Positions 62,501 through 64,000 of a stretch of DNA of 64,000 bases are shown piece after piece. How positions within the stretch are numbered: position 1 is the stretch's first letter; every line of letters starts with the position of its first letter. The DNA comes from Euonymus europaeus (taxonomy: Eukaryota > Streptophyta > Magnoliopsida > Celastrales > Celastraceae), in assembly GCA_963580455.1 (NCBI GenBank), contig OY756964.1, forward strand, positions 22,914,001 to 22,978,000, written 5' to 3'. The position numbers were made by a program, and so were the translations under genes. The notes beneath the pieces are model-generated. The model searched no databases. It worked only from the letters and a program-made list of their open reading frames with translations, and was not told the origin of the DNA.

Positions 62501-64000
62501 CTTCATTGAATCGTTGATCCTTTACGATTTATGCTTCAATCTCTTGTCTTTGCGTGTATTTTAGTTGTCTTACATGTGATATACTCCGGCTACAAAATCA
62601 TAACATTATGTTGCTTCATTGAATTGTTGATCATTTACGATTTATGCTTCAATCTCTTATTAATTTTATTTTTGAAATATGAATTTCCTGTGTTTGGCTC
62701 CTTGTGAAATGGAGAATCTCTTGTTCCACTATTCTCATCATCAAAATCATAACATTACGTTGCTTCATTGAGTTGTTGATCCTTTACGATTTATGCTTCA
62801 ATCTCTTATTAATTTTATTTTTGAAATGTTAATTTCCTGTGTTTGGCTCCTCGGAAATGGAGAATCTCTTGTTCCACTATTCTCATCATCAATTTTTTTT
62901 AGTGTCTTCTCGTCATGAAATCAATGTGTGTGAAATTTGACTTTGCAACTGTGGTGTTAGTAAGATTTTGGACTTTTATAGTGGGCAGCTATTATATGTG
63001 TTTATAATTTGTGAAAATTGTTGATTTAAACAAATAGAATGGCAAAAGAATCCACTTAGTAAGCTCCTAATACTTGTCATTCGAGATTCTGTAAACTCTG
63101 AGTAGCACCAGTAGTTAAAGCAGTCAAGCTCCTCATACCATGCCTTAGGGCTGGGGGTTTACTTCTCATTCCCATTGCAAAATCAGAAAAAAGGTGGCAA
63201 TTTCTAAGTATTTGAGATTAAAGATTAAAGCTTTGATGATATATGGCTACTCTAGCATGTATACTATTTGCGTCTTTTCTTTTCCCCCTTGGTTAACTGC
63301 TTGTTCACGTGAGAGAGTGTATTACTGGAATATCTTCAGTCTTATTAGGAATAGTTAATTGACGAAGGATGATTATGTAGCAGTGGCCTTTTTTCTATAT
63401 GAGAGTAACCTTTTCCTCTCCCTCTTCTATTTTGATGAAGGTTTGCAGGGTGATCACACTGTTCACATGGTTCGGGGTTTTGCACCTGCTGCGTCAGCAC
63501 CGCTTCCTGCTACCACAGTTAATGCTGGAAATCCAAACACTGCACCAGGTGTTACCCGAGGTGTTGGTTCTAATGATGGTGGGGGTTTCGGAAGTGCTGA
63601 CCTTGGAGCATCATTGTTTCCTGGACTTGGCGTTAATGCACATGGTGGTGGTGGTGGTGCATCTGGTTTATTTGGTGCTGGACTGCCAGAATTCGAACAA
63701 GCTCAGCAACAATTGACTCAGAACCCCAGCATGATGAGTGATATAATGAACATGCCTGCCATACAGAATCTAATGAATAACCCTGAGTTAATGCGCAGCT
63801 TAGTTATGAACAATCCACAGATGCGTGCCATTATTGATCGAAATCCAGAGCTTGGACATGTACTGAATGATCCTGGTATTCTCCGACAGACAATGGAAGC
63901 TGCTAGAAACCCTGAACTCATGCGTGAGATGATGCGAAACACTGACAGGGCCATGAGTAATATTGAATCTTCTCCTGAGGGTTTCAATATGCTCAGGCGC
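59527..64000 (+). CDS. Ubiquilin/DSK2-like ubiquitin receptor, N-terminal part
   Basis: Exon 1 (59527-59770) and exon 2 (63441 to beyond the window end) are separated by a 3.7-kb intron. The visible part starts [12 protein letters not shown] ubiquitin-like domain (about residues 24-95) includes [35 protein letters not shown] and [10 protein letters not shown]. After a Gly-rich linker come STI1-type repeats ([51 protein letters not shown]). The UBA domain expected at the C-terminus lies outside the window. DSK2 proteins carry ubiquitinated cargo to the proteasome and, in plants, to autophagy, including BES1 in brassinosteroid signalling. The second acceptor reads GATGAAG before GTTTGCAG. No stop or frameshift is seen. 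Confidence 0.93.
60034..60560 (+). repeat. Tandem duplication of about 260 bp in the ubiquilin intron
   Basis: Two diverged copies lie one after the other: GAGAGCTCTATCATATGTCT near 60127 matches GAGAGCTCTGCCATGTGTCT near 60383, and both are followed by CTGACTCTCAA and TATGATTTAC blocks. The offset is 256-269 bp. Non-coding. Confidence 0.75.
62433..62891 (+). repeat. Compound tandem repeat in the ubiquilin intron
   Basis: The block AAAATCATAACATTACG...TTCAATCTCTT occurs three times (62481, 62594, 62743). The first two sit in a 113-bp unit beginning GTCTTTGC (62433, 62546). The last two sit in a 149-bp unit that continues ATTAATTTTATTTTTGAAAT up to CTCATCATC. Two overlapping duplication events explain the pattern. 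Confidence 0.85.

Overview
This window is plant nuclear DNA, most likely from a eudicot. The genes have many introns with GT-AG borders, the intergenic DNA is AT-rich and full of repeats, and several protein families are plant-specific: MINIYO/RPAP1, GGPPS small subunit, MSL channel, F-box/kelch, DUF241, LysM receptor-like protein, DUF630/DUF632 and BSK. Nothing bacterial or organellar is visible. I cannot name the species. Exon borders were read by eye from splice consensus, phase and family conservation, so no transcript or homology search supports them.

Layout. 1-3960 (+) is the 3' part of a MINIYO/RPAP1-like gene. 4716-6375 (+) encodes a heterodimeric GGPPS small-subunit-like protein, followed by a dead LINE RNase H fragment (6625-7140). 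7541-10732 (+) encodes an MscS-like (MSL10-type) channel. 11857-13005 (+) is an intronless F-box/kelch gene. 13006-20125 holds no recognisable intact gene, only MITE-like DNA and a dead Copia scrap. 20126-24190 (-) is a tandem DUF241 cluster with one intact copy, one broken copy and one truncated remnant. 24516-27697 (-) is a ten-exon penta-EF-hand protein. 29771-31282 (-) is a LysM (LYM/CEBiP-type) protein. 31283-39007 is repeat-rich with SINE-like units, a poly(A)-tailed retroinsertion and MITE-like DNA. 39008-43761 (+) is a DUF630/DUF632 protein. 45360-49550 (+) is a brassinosteroid-signalling-kinase-like pseudokinase with TPRs. 50581-54594 is a nest of mobile elements. 54718-56572 (-) is a flavin monooxygenase. 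59527 to the window end (+) is the start of a ubiquilin/DSK2-like gene.

How the genes relate. There is no operon-like logic; these are independent plant genes. The LysM protein and the BSK-like protein both belong to families active in cell-surface signalling, and the DUF632 and BSK proteins both start with a putative acylated Met-Gly-Cys. That is family knowledge and does not show that they work together.

The most unusual sequence is at 50581-54594. A 695-bp terminal-inverted-repeat element carries three 157-bp tandem repeats. Beside it lies a Copia element whose two 247-bp LTRs look identical and are flanked by the same 5-bp target duplication. Its primer-binding site, gag, protease and most of its integrase are missing, and in their place is a nearly perfect 241-bp foldback built from two head-to-head copies of a tRNA-derived SINE-like unit. 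I found no convincing new multi-gene system.
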